A stretch of 64,000 bases of DNA from Kribbella amoyensis. GTDB taxonomy: Bacteria > Actinomycetota > Actinomycetes > Propionibacteriales > Kribbellaceae. Numbering within the stretch: the first letter of the stretch is position 1; every line of letters starts with the position of its first letter. The translations under genes were made by a program, and so were the position numbers. The notes beneath the pieces are model-generated. The model worked only from the letters and a program-made list of their open reading frames with translations. It ran no database searches and was not told where the DNA came from. Below are positions 51,616-63,900 of this stretch, one piece after another. Where the stretch lies: assembly GCF_007828865.1 (NCBI RefSeq), contig NZ_VIVK01000001.1:2480001-2544000 (forward strand), in the 5' to 3' direction.

Positions 51616-51959
51616 GCCAGGGACCGATCAACTTCGGCGGTGTCGGGGACATCGACATGCACCCGGAACAGACCGGGGCGCTGACCCGGCGGCTGCACGA
51701 CGCGGGCGCGGTGTTCGGCCGCGAGGTACCGGCGGCCGAGGGCAGCATCAACGCCGGCGAGCAGGAGGCCGACACCGGCTTCGACACGCTGTCCAAGAAC
51801 TTCCGCGCCGCCTACAACGCGAGCGAGCCGCAGCTCGACCAGCTGAACCGCACCGTCCAGCGCCTGCTCGAGGACCTGGGCAACGGCGGCACCCGGATCG
51901 TCGCCGAGTACGTCCAGCAGGCCGAGCAGGACGCCGCGCGGATGCGATCCCTGGAGTGA
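51612..51959 (+). CDS. EspC/WXG-like small ESX protein
   Basis: A 115-residue helical protein. GDIDMHPEQTGALTRRLHDA and the long C-terminal helix (EDLGNGGTRIVAEYVQQAEQ) resemble EspC/DUF2580-type ESX proteins, which are exported and needed for other cargo. No signal peptide. The start overlaps the YbaB stop and the stop overlaps the giant gene's GTG, so it is made together with the giant protein and may be its export partner or chaperone (inference). Confidence 0.78.
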   Translation: MSQGPINFGGVGDIDMHPEQTGALTRRLHDAGAVFGREVPAAEGSINAGEQEADTGFDTLSKNFRAAYNASEPQLDQLNRTVQRLLEDLGNGGTRIVAEYVQQAEQDAARMRSLE

Positions 51960-54900
51960 GCGTCCCCGAGCCGACCACGGACCTGTGGTTGGCCCTGCGT
52001 ACGTACTGGGACGAGAACATCTGGCCGCCGGCCGACGAGGCCGTCATCCACCGGATGGGCGAGTCCTGGCAGCAACTCGGCGAAGCGCTGACCCGGGCGG
52101 TGGACCAGGGACGGCAGGCGAACTCGGAACTGCCAACGTACTGGCGGGACGTGGCCGGCGGCATCTATCAGCGCAACGCGGGGTACACGCTGGACGATCT
52201 GCAGGCCTCGATCCAGGCGTACCGCGACCTGGCGCAACTCTGTTTCCAGTTCGCCGGCGAGGTCGCGAACGTCCGGAACGCCATCCTGGCCGAGCTGGCG
52301 GCGAACGCGTTCTTCTGGGGTCTCACGCTGGCGATGCCGGCGGGGTGGGCGGCGTGGTACCAGCTGCGGATCCTGGCCGGCATGGTCAGCCGGTTGGGCC
52401 CGGTCGTCCGGGCGGCCGCCTCCGCGCTCCGTCCGATCACGACCGCGGTACCGCAGTCGCTGCTGCGTGGAGCCGGTGCCGTCGGCAAGGGCCTCGGCGA
52501 GCTGGGCAAGGAGGCGGCCGAGGAGCTCGCCGTCGACGCGCTGGGTCAGAAGCTCACCCAGTGGCAGGGCTACCACCGCCCCTTCGACATGAAGCAGATG
52601 TGGACCAGCGCGGGTGCCGGTGCGCTGGGTGTTCCGCTCGCCCGCGGAATCTCCCCCCTCGGCCGGCTCGGCTCGGCCCCCGCGAACCGGCTCGCTGATG
52701 CGCTGCGGCTGAGCGACCGGGGCCGTCCGCGCGCCTTCCTGAACGAAGCGGGGCACGGGTTCGTCGTCAACGGCATCACCTCGCCGGTGTCCGGAACCAT
52801 GGCGCAGGCCATTGCCGACGGCAAGATCCACGAACTCTCCTGGAGTCAGTTCGGCACCGCGATCGTGAACCAGGGTCCGTTGGCCGGTACCCTGGCCGCC
52901 TCCCGCTTCGCCTCGACCCACACCGGCTCGGCGATGGGCAACTGGACCGCCGACCGCATCCACGACTGGGGCGGCCGCCCGTTGCCGACCCCGACGCCTT
53001 CGGGCTCCACCGACCCGGGCAACCCGACACCGCCGACCCCGGTCGGCCCGGGTACGGCCGACGCGGGTGGTTCGGGAAGCCAACAGCAGGCGAGTGGTAC
53101 CGGGGCCGGCGGAACGGGGAGCGCTGGTGGGACCGGTGGGGCTGGTGCTGGGGGTACCGGGCAGGCGGGTGCCTCGGGCGGTCACTCGTCAGGGGGCCAT
53201 CAGGCCGACTCCGGCCACCAGACTTCGGCGGGTCAGAAATTTGCTAACAGCAACACATCGCAGGGCGAGTCGACCCACCACCAAGCTACGCAGGACCAGG
53301 TCGAGCAGGACCAGCTTGCGCAGGATCAAACTGCGCAGGACCAGACCGGCCGGCAACAGCCCGGGCAGGACCAGGCATCTACTCAGAACCAGAGCGATCA
53401 CCAGACCTCGACCGAGGCGCATTCCGACGCGGGGACGACGACCGATCAGTCCACCGACTCCAGTCGAACCACGTCCCACACCACCGACGCGACCAACCAG
53501 GAAACCGGCGAAACCTCCACCACCGAAGCGATTAACCAGCAGGATGACGCAACCTCCACCACCGAAGCCACGAACCAAGCACCCCTCGCCCCAACCAGCG
53601 CCAACCACGCAGCCACCACCACGAACGCCTCGCACCAACCCACCCAGTCCCAATCCACCACCACAACTCAGGCACCCACCGCCACCAAGGTCGCGGCTCC
53701 CACCACCCAGCCGACCACCACCCGCACCGAAACCACCGACGAAGACACAACCCAGTCCACCGAAAACACCGAGCACGCACCTGACACCGGACAGCCCGAG
53801 AGCAACCAACAGTCCGAGGCCGCCGGTCAGCAGCCCGACACCCAGCAGCAATCCGAAGTCCAGCAAACCGAAGCCGAACAGACCGAAGGCAACCAGCCAA
53901 CCCACGACGGAAGCATCCCGACAGCAGCAGCGGCCACCCAAGTAGCAGTAGCCGCCGCAGCAACCGCCCCAACCGAGCCCACCACCGCAAAACCCCCAAG
54001 AGCCCCCCTACCCACCCAGACCCGCACCTCCACCCTCACCCAAAAAGCCACCGCGGACACCGGCGTCACCGCGAACGCGGACAGCGTCGAGACCACCGAC
54101 ACCACCACCGACGGCGCTCCTGGGAGCAACGGCGAGGTGGGTACTCCTCCTGCGGCCGATCCGCGCTCTACGGACCTGCCGCCCGTCGACCCGCCGGTTG
54201 ATCCGCCGTCGTCAGCCGTGCCGGAGGGGCCGGACGGGGCGGGGGAGTTCGGGTGGTTCGATCCGGAGTCGCCGGTGGTGGGGCAGGAGCGGTACGACCA
54301 GGCTGCTTGGTCTTCTTGGCGGAGTTTCGGGCCCAACCAGGCGCGGTGGCGGTACGACGGGAACGGGACGCCGCGGATGGTGGAGGCGCGGTTGGAGCGG
54401 GCTTTCGACGGGTCCGGGCGGGACGGGGACGACGCGCGGGCTCGGCGGGAGGCTCGGGATCGAGGGTTGCCGGGAGATCAGGGTGGGCATGCGCTGGCTT
54501 GGCGGTTCTTCAAGCAGGTGATGCCGGGCAACTACTTCCCGCAGGTCGGCAACCTCAACGTCGGCGCGTACAAGAAGGTCGAGAACGAGATCGCGGCCTG
54601 GCTCGACGCCGGGTACCGGGTGGACGTCTCGGTGATCTTCCCGCCCGGGCCGATCCGTCCGGAGAGCGTCACGATCACCTACGCCGTCACCCACTCCAGC
54701 ACCGGTGACACCGTCTGGGTGGGAGGGCGCTCGTTCTCCAACGTGCGGGGCGAGAAGTTCGCGCGGTACTCGACCGACAAGATCAACCACTTCGCACCGC
54801 GGCCGCAGAACCTGTTCGGCAAGGACGACGGTACGGCCGACGGTGCGGCCGCGGGCCGGCCGGATCCGGTACCGCCGTTGACGACCCCGCTCTCCGACGC

Positions 54901-57900
54901 CGCGCAGCCGGAGCCGGACCCGATCACGTCGCCCGATCCGTCGCTCGTGGGTGGTCCGCTGCGGACCCTGGACGGCGATCAGCTCACCCGGTCGTTCGGC
55001 GGCAACCAGGTGATCCGCCCGTACGGCGCGCTCCAGGTCGGGCAGCAGGTCGCCGCCCGGCTGACGAACGTCCTCGCCGATCCGGCGCCCGAGATCCACC
55101 AGCGCCTCCTCGACCTCGCGGTCCGGGCGAGTCGCCCGGTGTACGACGGTCGTGTCCTGGGTTCCCGCTTCTTCGGCAACTCCGGCCTCGGCGCCCTGCT
55201 CCCCGAACTCCCGCCGTCCGAGTACACCGCGTACGCCGCCCTCGAAGAAGCCCTCGCTGCCCGAGTCACCGTCGGCTCCTGGGTCGAACTCACCATCACC
55301 AGAGTCCCCCGCCCCGGCCCAGGCGACCCCCTCTACCGCTACACCGCCGAAGTAGGCCCCGCCACCGAAAACCCCACCACGTACGCCAGCCACACCCTCG
55401 CCGAACTAGTCCAAGCCCTCGAGACCACCGCAGCCCCAACAGAAGCCGCACCCACGAACCCCCAATCCGAGCCGAGCAGGACGACCGTGGAGGGGCCGGA
55501 CGGCGACTCGTCCGCAGCTGCGAGTACAGCACCGGTCGAGCAGAGCGACGCAACAGCTGCGCTCGGCGAGCAAGGGCCTGCCGCGACGTATCGGGTGGAG
55601 CGGTTCCTGCCGGGGTGGGTGATGGTGAGTAGTGAGTCTCGGAGGTTGTTGGAGACCGAGGGTGCTCTGGCGGTCGACGTTCAAGAGATTCGGGCTGAGG
55701 GCAACGGTGTTTACACGGTCCGCACCACCAACGACGAGAAGTTCCGCCTGATCAAGCGCGTCGGTGTGCTCGAACCGGGCGTCCAGCTCCAGTACTCCGT
55801 CCAGCTCGACGGAGTCCCCACCGTCGACCTTCTACTGTCGGATCGGCTCACCCAGGACGAGGTCGCGCCGTTGCTCGCCCGGACCCTGGCCGAGTCGACC
55901 GCCATCATCCGCGGTGACGTCGACGGCCCCCAGGTCTTCCGCCCGGCCAGTACGCCGGATGTGGACGCGATCCAGCGCCCCGCGGACGCCGCCGACCGCG
56001 CCGAACTGCGTCAGCGCGGACGCGTCGAGGAGAACCTCCCCAGCACCGACCACGGCCGCCGCGCCGCGGTTCGCGAGGAGATCCGCGAACTCGCCCTCTC
56101 GATGGGCGTGGTCGACGGTCAGCCGAACGCCGACCTCCTGCGCACCCTGCTGACCCAGGACGAGCGCGCCGTCCTCGACCGGGTGAGCGACCGGTGGCAG
56201 GACGTCGGCGACGACCGAGTCAGCCGGGCCGCGTACCTGGCGAAGGCGGTGCTCGGTTCGGGCACGTCGGCGGTCGTGATCGGGGCAGCGGCGGCTGTGT
56301 TCACCGGCGATCCGCTGGTCGGGGTGGGGATCGCGATCCCGACGATCGTGAACTCCGTCGTCGGCTCGCTCGCCGAGCGGTACCTGGACGCCAAGAAGCA
56401 GCCTGGTAAGAAGCCCGCGTACGCCGTCGACCGCGAGCAGCGCTCTTTCGACCATCCCGGTCTGCAGGGCCTCCTGGACGGCGCCGAGCGGATCCGCCCA
56501 CCCTGGGTGAAGTTGCCACGAGCAACGGAATGGCGCAACTACCTGCTCCGTTACACCACGCCCACGCTCTCGACAGCGGCCGTGGCCGGTGCGCTCTCGC
56601 TCGTCGGCGTACCGGCGTGGTCGACCGCGATCGTGATCGCTTCGTCGGCGCTGGCCAAGTCCCTCGCCGAACGTATCGTCGACGTCAAGAAGCTGGAGTT
56701 CAGGTTGCGGCGCGTCGAGGCGACCGAGCGGATCCGGCTGTCCGATCCGGAGCTGTACACCAACCAGCTCGTCACCGAACTCGCCGAGCTGCGCACCCGC
56801 CTCGACCGGGCCCTGGCCGCGCTGGACGTCAACCCGGACGAGCAGCCGACGATCGGGACCGAGCAGACCGCCGTGACTCCGGTCCACCCGAAGATCCCTG
56901 GCGCGCCGCCGTTCAAGGTCACCCTGGCTGTCCAGCTGATCGACAACGTGTCGGCCGCGGCGCGCCGCGTGTTCGTCGGTGGCCAGCAGACGATCGACCT
57001 CGATCCGACCGAGCTCGCCCGGCAGGTCAGCCCGCAGCTGGAGAGCCTGCTGAACGCGATCGGACCTGGTCTGTTCGGCGCGGTCACCGGCGCGCTCGGC
57101 GACAAGTACTTCATCAACCGCGACGAGGCATCCAACGACGCCCGCAAGCAGTGGGCGCGAACGGGTCAACAGGCCGCGCAGTCGGAGGCGCTGGCGGAGC
57201 TGATCGAGCCGCAGCTGCGCGAGTTCCGTCGGCTGACCGAACAGCTGGAGGCGCGGACCGGAGCCGAGCCGGACCTGGCCGCGCGGGCCGCCGACCGGGG
57301 CCTGCCGGCGCGGACGCAACCACCGGAGGGATCGCGGCCCGCCGGTCAGGCGCACTGGTCGGCGTACGCGGTGCAGGTGGCCGCGGCGGCACTCGGTGGG
57401 GCGGTGAGTGCGGTCGCGCTGGACCTGATCTTCGACCTGCCCGACCTCGGTGTCGTGCTGACCGTGGCCGGTGGTGCGGCGGGCCTGATCGGTACGCCGG
57501 TCGCGCGGTACCTCTTCCGCCGGACCGAGCTTGAGAACCAGGCGGCCCTGGAACGGAACAAGGCCAGCCACGCCGTCGACCACGACACCCTGCAGGAGGA
57601 GCGGGCCGTGACCCGCTACCTGGTCGAGCAGCTCTCGTCGCGGGTCGCCGCGATCACCTCGCGCGCGGTCGTGGGGACCGTGGTCGCCGCACCGACCGAG
57701 ACGGATCCGCACTACACCGACCACGTCCGCGCCGCGGTACGCCGGGCAGAGCTGGACGTCGTACCCCCGGGGCGGCCGGAGTCGGCGTACGACCTGGACG
57801 CCCGGGTCGATCGGGTGGAGGCGCTGGACCGGATCGACCGGTTCGCGGCCGAGGTGGACCAGCTGGACGCACGGGGTGTCGGCGGGCAGGTGCTCGACGC

Positions 57901-60900
57901 TGCGCGGGCGAAGCTGCGGTTCGCGATCGAACTGTACGAGGCGATTGCTGATAGCAACGGAGTGCGGCGCGTGTTCCCGGATCTGGCGAAGGTCGATCCG
58001 CTGCTGGGCCGTCGCGTGGTCGGTGACCGGACGGACCAGGTTCGGTACGGCGTGGAGCAGGCGATCCGGCGGTTGGTCGCGGAGCCGAGCGGGAAACCGT
58101 TGCTGGCCGAGCGGTTGTTCGCCCTGGAGGAGTTGCAGCGGGCCGCCGACGCGGTGGACCACCACGCGATGCACGGGACCGAAGACTCGCGCGCGGTGGT
58201 CCAGGAGCAGTTCGACGCCGCGCTCGGGGAGGCGTCGCGGCTGTGGCGCGAGGCCGGAGTACCCAACGGGTTGGTGCTGCCGGCGGTGAGCGTTCTTCCT
58301 GGTCTGGACCGTGCGGGTGGGCAGGTCGTCATTCCGCTCGAGTCGGTACCGCCGGTGATGCCGGCCGCGCCCGAGACGGGCGGTCGCCACCATCGCCCCG
58401 AATCCGCCGGCGGAGGCCTGCTGGCGTGGAACTACAACGGAGCACGCTCGCTCTTCCCGGCCGATGCGGTCGTCGATCAAGAGGAACTCAGGAAGGTCGA
58501 GCAATCTCTCGCCTCGCTGGTCGAGCACGGTATCCAGGCCGAGCTCACCATCGACCGAGTGGCCCGCCCGACCACCGAGGCCGATCCGTACCGCTTCACC
58601 CTCCGCCTCACCGACCCCACCCTGCCCACGGCCGTCGCCACCGAGGTCCACGGCCCGACAACTATCACCGGCCTGGCCACCCACCTGAGCCCCGAACCAA
58701 CCGGGCGCCACCACGCAGCCGAGTCGACCGGCCGCCACCACGCCCCCGAGCCGGAGACGACCGAGCGCTCCACCCCCGTCCCGGACAACCCGCTCGACCT
58801 CACCATCACCCGCCGCACCGCCGAACGCATCGCCAACCGAGCCACCCGCCTGGCTACATCGCCGACCACCCACACCACCCCGGACAACACGCAGCCACCG
58901 GCAGGCAACCCAGCGGAAGGCGGTGGACGCGGCAGGACCGTGCACGCGCCGGAGGTCCGCGGCACGCGGTTCGTCGCGGACGGCCGATCGACGGACGCCG
59001 CCGACCTCTCGGTCCGAGAAGCCGTCGAGGCCGCGCTGGCCGCGCAGGAGTCGGACTTCGGCGGGTTGATCGACGGCCGGCCCGACCTGGTCGCGAGCGG
59101 CGTCCTCGTTGTCCAGACCGAGCAGCACGGACCGCAGTACTTCCAGGTCGCGCCCGGATCGGTACCCCGCGGCCGCGTGGCGGCGACCACGGTGCGCGCG
59201 GGGACGATGGATCGGCCGCACGTGGTACGGGTCGCGCGGGGACTTGCTGGGGATCAGCTCACACGCGCGTTGGTCCACGAGATCAGCCACGCGTTGCAGG
59301 AGCGGGGCGCCCCTCGCAGTCGGCTGCGGAGGCTCCTCCGTCGACCTGCGGCGCAGAGCGACAACGCCTGTGTGGCCGCGCAGTTCAACGAGTTCCGGTT
59401 GCTCGCAAGACAATGGGCCGAGGCGCAGACGGCCGAAACAGCGCGGATGCTGGAGCAGGACCTCCGCGGCCTCGTCGCGGCGATCGAGGCCCGTGGTCAC
59501 CAGCCGCCGAAGTTGCCGTGGGAAGCCCCTCCGGTCCAGGAGAAGGCCCCCGTCGACGCCCTTGTTGCCGATGTCATCGACCAGGTGCAGGACCTCCGGC
59601 GTCAGGCCGCCGAACTGCAGAACCGCATCGAGGCCAAGGAACGCAAGGCCGCGGAGGCAGCCGAGGCCGCTCGGAAGGCGGAGAAGACCGCGACGAAAGC
59701 GCTGCAGGCCTCTGACTCCGGGCGCCACGCCCGCGCACATCAAGCGAGCAAGGACGCGGCCAAGCAGACCGAGGTCCGCCAATGGCACGAGCAGGTCGCG
59801 GCCGCCTACCGGAACGCGCTGACCGAGCTCGAAACAGTTGCCGACGGCTACCAACAGCTGCTCGCCGATGCCCGCACGATGTCCGCCGATCAGCGCGCCG
59901 CGACAGCCACCGATCTCCTGGCCCAGCTCAGCAACTACGAGCAGCGCCTCGCCGACGTGGCGCCGCCGCTGATCGCGTTGTCGAGCCTGCTGCCGACCGA
60001 CTGGCTGCCGCACCTGTCCGCGCTGACCGACCGCGTGAACGCCGTCCTCGCGGCCAACAACGTGGACCATCGCTTCACCCCGGGCGCGTTACAGCACCGG
60101 TTGAACGCCGAGTTCGGCCACCTGGTCACCGGCGACGGCGCGACCCTCCAGGTCGGGTACGCGCGGCCGATCGAGCTGCGGTTCCGGCTCAGCGTGTCCG
60201 AGCTGGTCGAAATCCTCGATCCGTCGATCCGGACCTCGGAGACGATGCTCGGGATGTTGCCGCAGCCGTCGCGCAAACTCTCGATCACCCAGAACGGCAA
60301 GCTCGGCGCCGGCGGGGCGTTCGCGCTGAACACGCTGACGCAGCTCTTCGGGGACGCCTCCTGGGTCGGTGCCATCGGCCAGTTCCTCACGGTCAAGGGC
60401 GAGCAGAGTTCGAGCCGCGGCCGCTCGGTGACGGCGACCGGCGCGCAGTACGGGCAGGAGGGTGCCGTCGAGGACAACCGCGGCGAGTCGCTCCTGTACG
60501 CGGGCCGCGCGAGCTGGCAGGTCCAGGCCCGCCCGGTCGGCGAACCGGGCAACGTCCTCGCCGATGTCCGAGTCGACCACGGCCGCGGCAAGGACGTCCC
60601 GAGGTTGCGCGCGTGGGCGTCGCACGCGTACACCGTGCCCGCGTCCACCGAGACGGTCGACAACGGGACCCCACCGTCCGGGCGGCTGCCGAACCACGCG
60701 CTCACGTCGCTCGACGGCCTGCAAAGCCTGACCGACAAGGTGTTCGCGCGCTTCGGCGACCAGCTCGCCCGGCATGGCGACGAAGCCGCGTTGCTCCGGG
60801 AGCAGATCCGGTCGGCGATCAACCACGACCTGCCGTCCCGGTTGTCGGCGAGCACCGAAGGCTCGATCCTGCGGCCGTTGCAGGCGGACGGACGCCCCGT

Positions 60901-63900
60901 CGGCCATCTCCGGATCAGGACCACCGTCCGGTACGAGCAGACCGAGCTGGTCGGACAGCTGAGTACGGCGCACTGGCAGGAACGCGTCCGGGTCGGGTTC
61001 AGCAACGCGAGCGCGCAGCAGAGCTTCACCGCGGGCACGACGTTCAACGCCAGCCTCGGGTACGGCGGGGAGGCGCTCACCGATCTCGGCGACACCAGCG
61101 TCGACCTCGGTCCGACAGTGAGCGGCGGCCGGTCCCTCAGCCGGTCGGAATCGCTGAGTGGTGGCGGTGTCGGCATCCACGTCGGCGTCCAGCGGTACAC
61201 CGGGCCGACACAGGGCTATCGGATGGTCTTCGGCCACGAGGTGGACGTGGTCCTCGACGGTGAGTCCCAGGGCACCGTCACCGGCGACACGGTCGGTCTG
61301 ACCCGGCTGCACACCAACGACGCGTACCGGCACGGGCTCCCCGTCACCGAGGACGCGTTCGTTCACGACGAGAACGGTCACCGGGTCGTGGAGAACGGCC
61401 GGCCCGTCCTCCGTGGCGACCCGCGGACCTGGGTCCACGTTCCCGGGCGACGGCTGGAACTGCCGAGCTGGCTCGCGACGGGTACGAGCCGGGTCGGCGG
61501 AGCTGGTCCTGGATTGGCCCAGCGGGTCACCGGTGGAGCCGAGGCGTTGGCGGAGCTGGCCGGTCCGTTGGCCGAGCGCGGTTTCCTGCCCCCGCTGGAC
61601 GCGAACGGCGAGCCCGACCTGAGCCGGATGACGACCGATCCGCTGGAACGGCAGGCGCAACTGCTGAACCTGACCGAGCTGAGGACCCAGCTGTCCGTCA
61701 GCCGGTTGGAAGCGGGCTACGACATCGCCGTGCAGAACGGGATCGACGTCACCCTCACGCGTCCGTCGACGGGCCGCGCGACCGAGACCGTGAGCCTCCG
61801 GATCGCCATCCGTCCGGGACCGCCGTCGTCCGTCGGCGTCACCACGGACGAGGCGATGGTGACGCTGAACATCGGCTCCGACACCGCGAACCGGAGTGCC
61901 GGCTGGTCCAAGTCACTGCCCTGGAAGGCCTCGCCGGCCGGCCTGACCCAGGACGGTCCGGGCGGTGCGACGGTGAAGTCGGGTCTCGCGTACGGGCGGC
62001 GGGCGCTCGGCCGGGTGATGGGCTGGTTCACCGGTGGAACGGTCAACCAGGTCACCCTGGTCGAGAGCCGGGCGCCGGTCGCCGCCTTCGAGGTCCCGCA
62101 CCGGCTCGAGGTGATCGAACTCGGGACCGAGAACGTCACCCTGCACCGCGGTGCTCCGGGAACGTCAGCGCGCATCCTCGTCGACACCGACCTGCTGCCG
62201 TCGACCGAGGTCACGCCCGGCCAGGTCACCGAGGGACCGGTCAGCGACAAGGTCCTCGACCGAGCCACCCTGGTCGCGCTGGACACGCGCGAGCCGGCCC
62301 GGCTGGTCCGTGAGAAGGCCGGCCAGGACCCGACGGCCCGGCACCATCTGGCCGCGATGCTGGATCCGCGGCACCTGCTCGCCCACCCGGAGTGGGCGCG
62401 GACGACGTACCGGACCGACGCGCTCGTCCGCGGCGCGGGCCCGATCTCGAGCCGCGGTTCGCTGGCCGTGGAGGGCCGGATCGGCGACGTGGTTCTGCTC
62501 GGCATGACCGACGCGGTTGCCGGTGACATCAACCTCGCCCTGAGCAGCCACGGGTTGTCGGCGGGGCGGAGTACAGGTGGATCGGCTTCGCTCAACTTCG
62601 GCGCGACGGCGGACAGCAACGGCGGGACGGCGAACGCGGAGTACGGGACGACGTCGTCGACGTCGAGGACCGAGCAGGCGATCGCCGGGGTCGAGCGGCT
62701 GACGATCGAGGTGGGCCGGCACTACCTGTTCGCGGGGACCGCCGGGCTGACCGTGACCGCGGACGGCCGGCCGATCGCGGCGGACTCGACCGTGGTGTTC
62801 CAGGTTGCTGAGCGGGACGCGCTGCGGTTCCACGTCGAGGGCGAGCTCACCCTGCCGTTGCCGCAGGTCGCGGACGCCGTCGAGCGGTACCTGAACGGCA
62901 GCCTCGAACTGGACCGCCGGCTCGCGGCCGGCCTGGTCCGCCAGTACCGGGCCGCGCTCGCCGCCGCCGAAGCCGCGAACCAGCCGGTTCCGGAGCTCTC
63001 CGCGTCGCACACGCCGCGCGCGTTGCTGGAGAAGTTGCAACCGCGGCACGGCCGGCCGACACCGAGGAGCAAGGAGGCGCAGCTCGACCTGGTCCTCGAT
63101 CAGGCCGACGGCGTCGCCGCGACCCGGACGGTCCGGATCCCCGAGCACTACCAGGACAACCTCGGGTCCAGCCTGATCGAGCAGGCGACGGTGACCGATC
63201 AGGGCGAGGAGGTGACGCTGTTCGACCGGGTCCGGGCGATGCTGACCGACCAGCTGGGCGCTACGCCGGAGAGTGACCCGATGCTGGCCGAGGCGCTGTC
63301 CGTCGACCTGGCCGGGAAGCGCTGGTGGGGCCGTCTCGAGGACATGCTGGGACCGGACGGATTCACCCGCGCGTACCCGATCGGGAAGCCGGGGCAGTTC
63401 GGCGCGCAGCGGGTGAAGCTGCGGATCAAGGCGGAGTTCACACCCGAGGCCGAGTCGCTCGGCGTCACCAACCAGACCATCAGCATCGTGCAGCGGTACC
63501 TCTACGACGAGCGGACCCACACCTCCACGACCGGACGGTCCCTCGGCGCCGGGGCCGACGGCGCGTGGCAGGAGGGCCAGACGAACTCGGTCGGTACCGA
63601 CCGGACCGGGTCCACCGCCGTAGCGATCGGCGAGCAGACCACGCGGCTGGAGCGGATGGCCACCTTCGACGGCCAGCACCGGGTCCGACGCGGGCTGAAG
63701 TTCACCGTCGAGGTGGTACCAGAAACCCCCAGTACGCCGGCGCGCAACCGCCTCGGCCGGGCCCTGACCCGCACCGAGTCACCCCTGGAACCGATCCCGG
63801 CGCAGGAGCTGACCGGCGACGTCGTCCAGCTGATCCCGCTGCGCGTGCTCCCCGAACTGCGGCCGGACGGCTCGGTCGTCCCGGTGGAGGCCCTCACCTC

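Noticed and set aside
53067-53945. A Thr/Pro-rich frame on the plus strand and a Gly-rich one on the minus strand
   Set aside because: Both come from the low-complexity linker of the giant gene read in the wrong frame.
55832-60070. A 1412-codon open frame on the minus strand
   Set aside because: It is antisense to the giant gene and arises from GC-rich codon bias; its translation is low-complexity Arg/Val/Gly sequence without any family motif.
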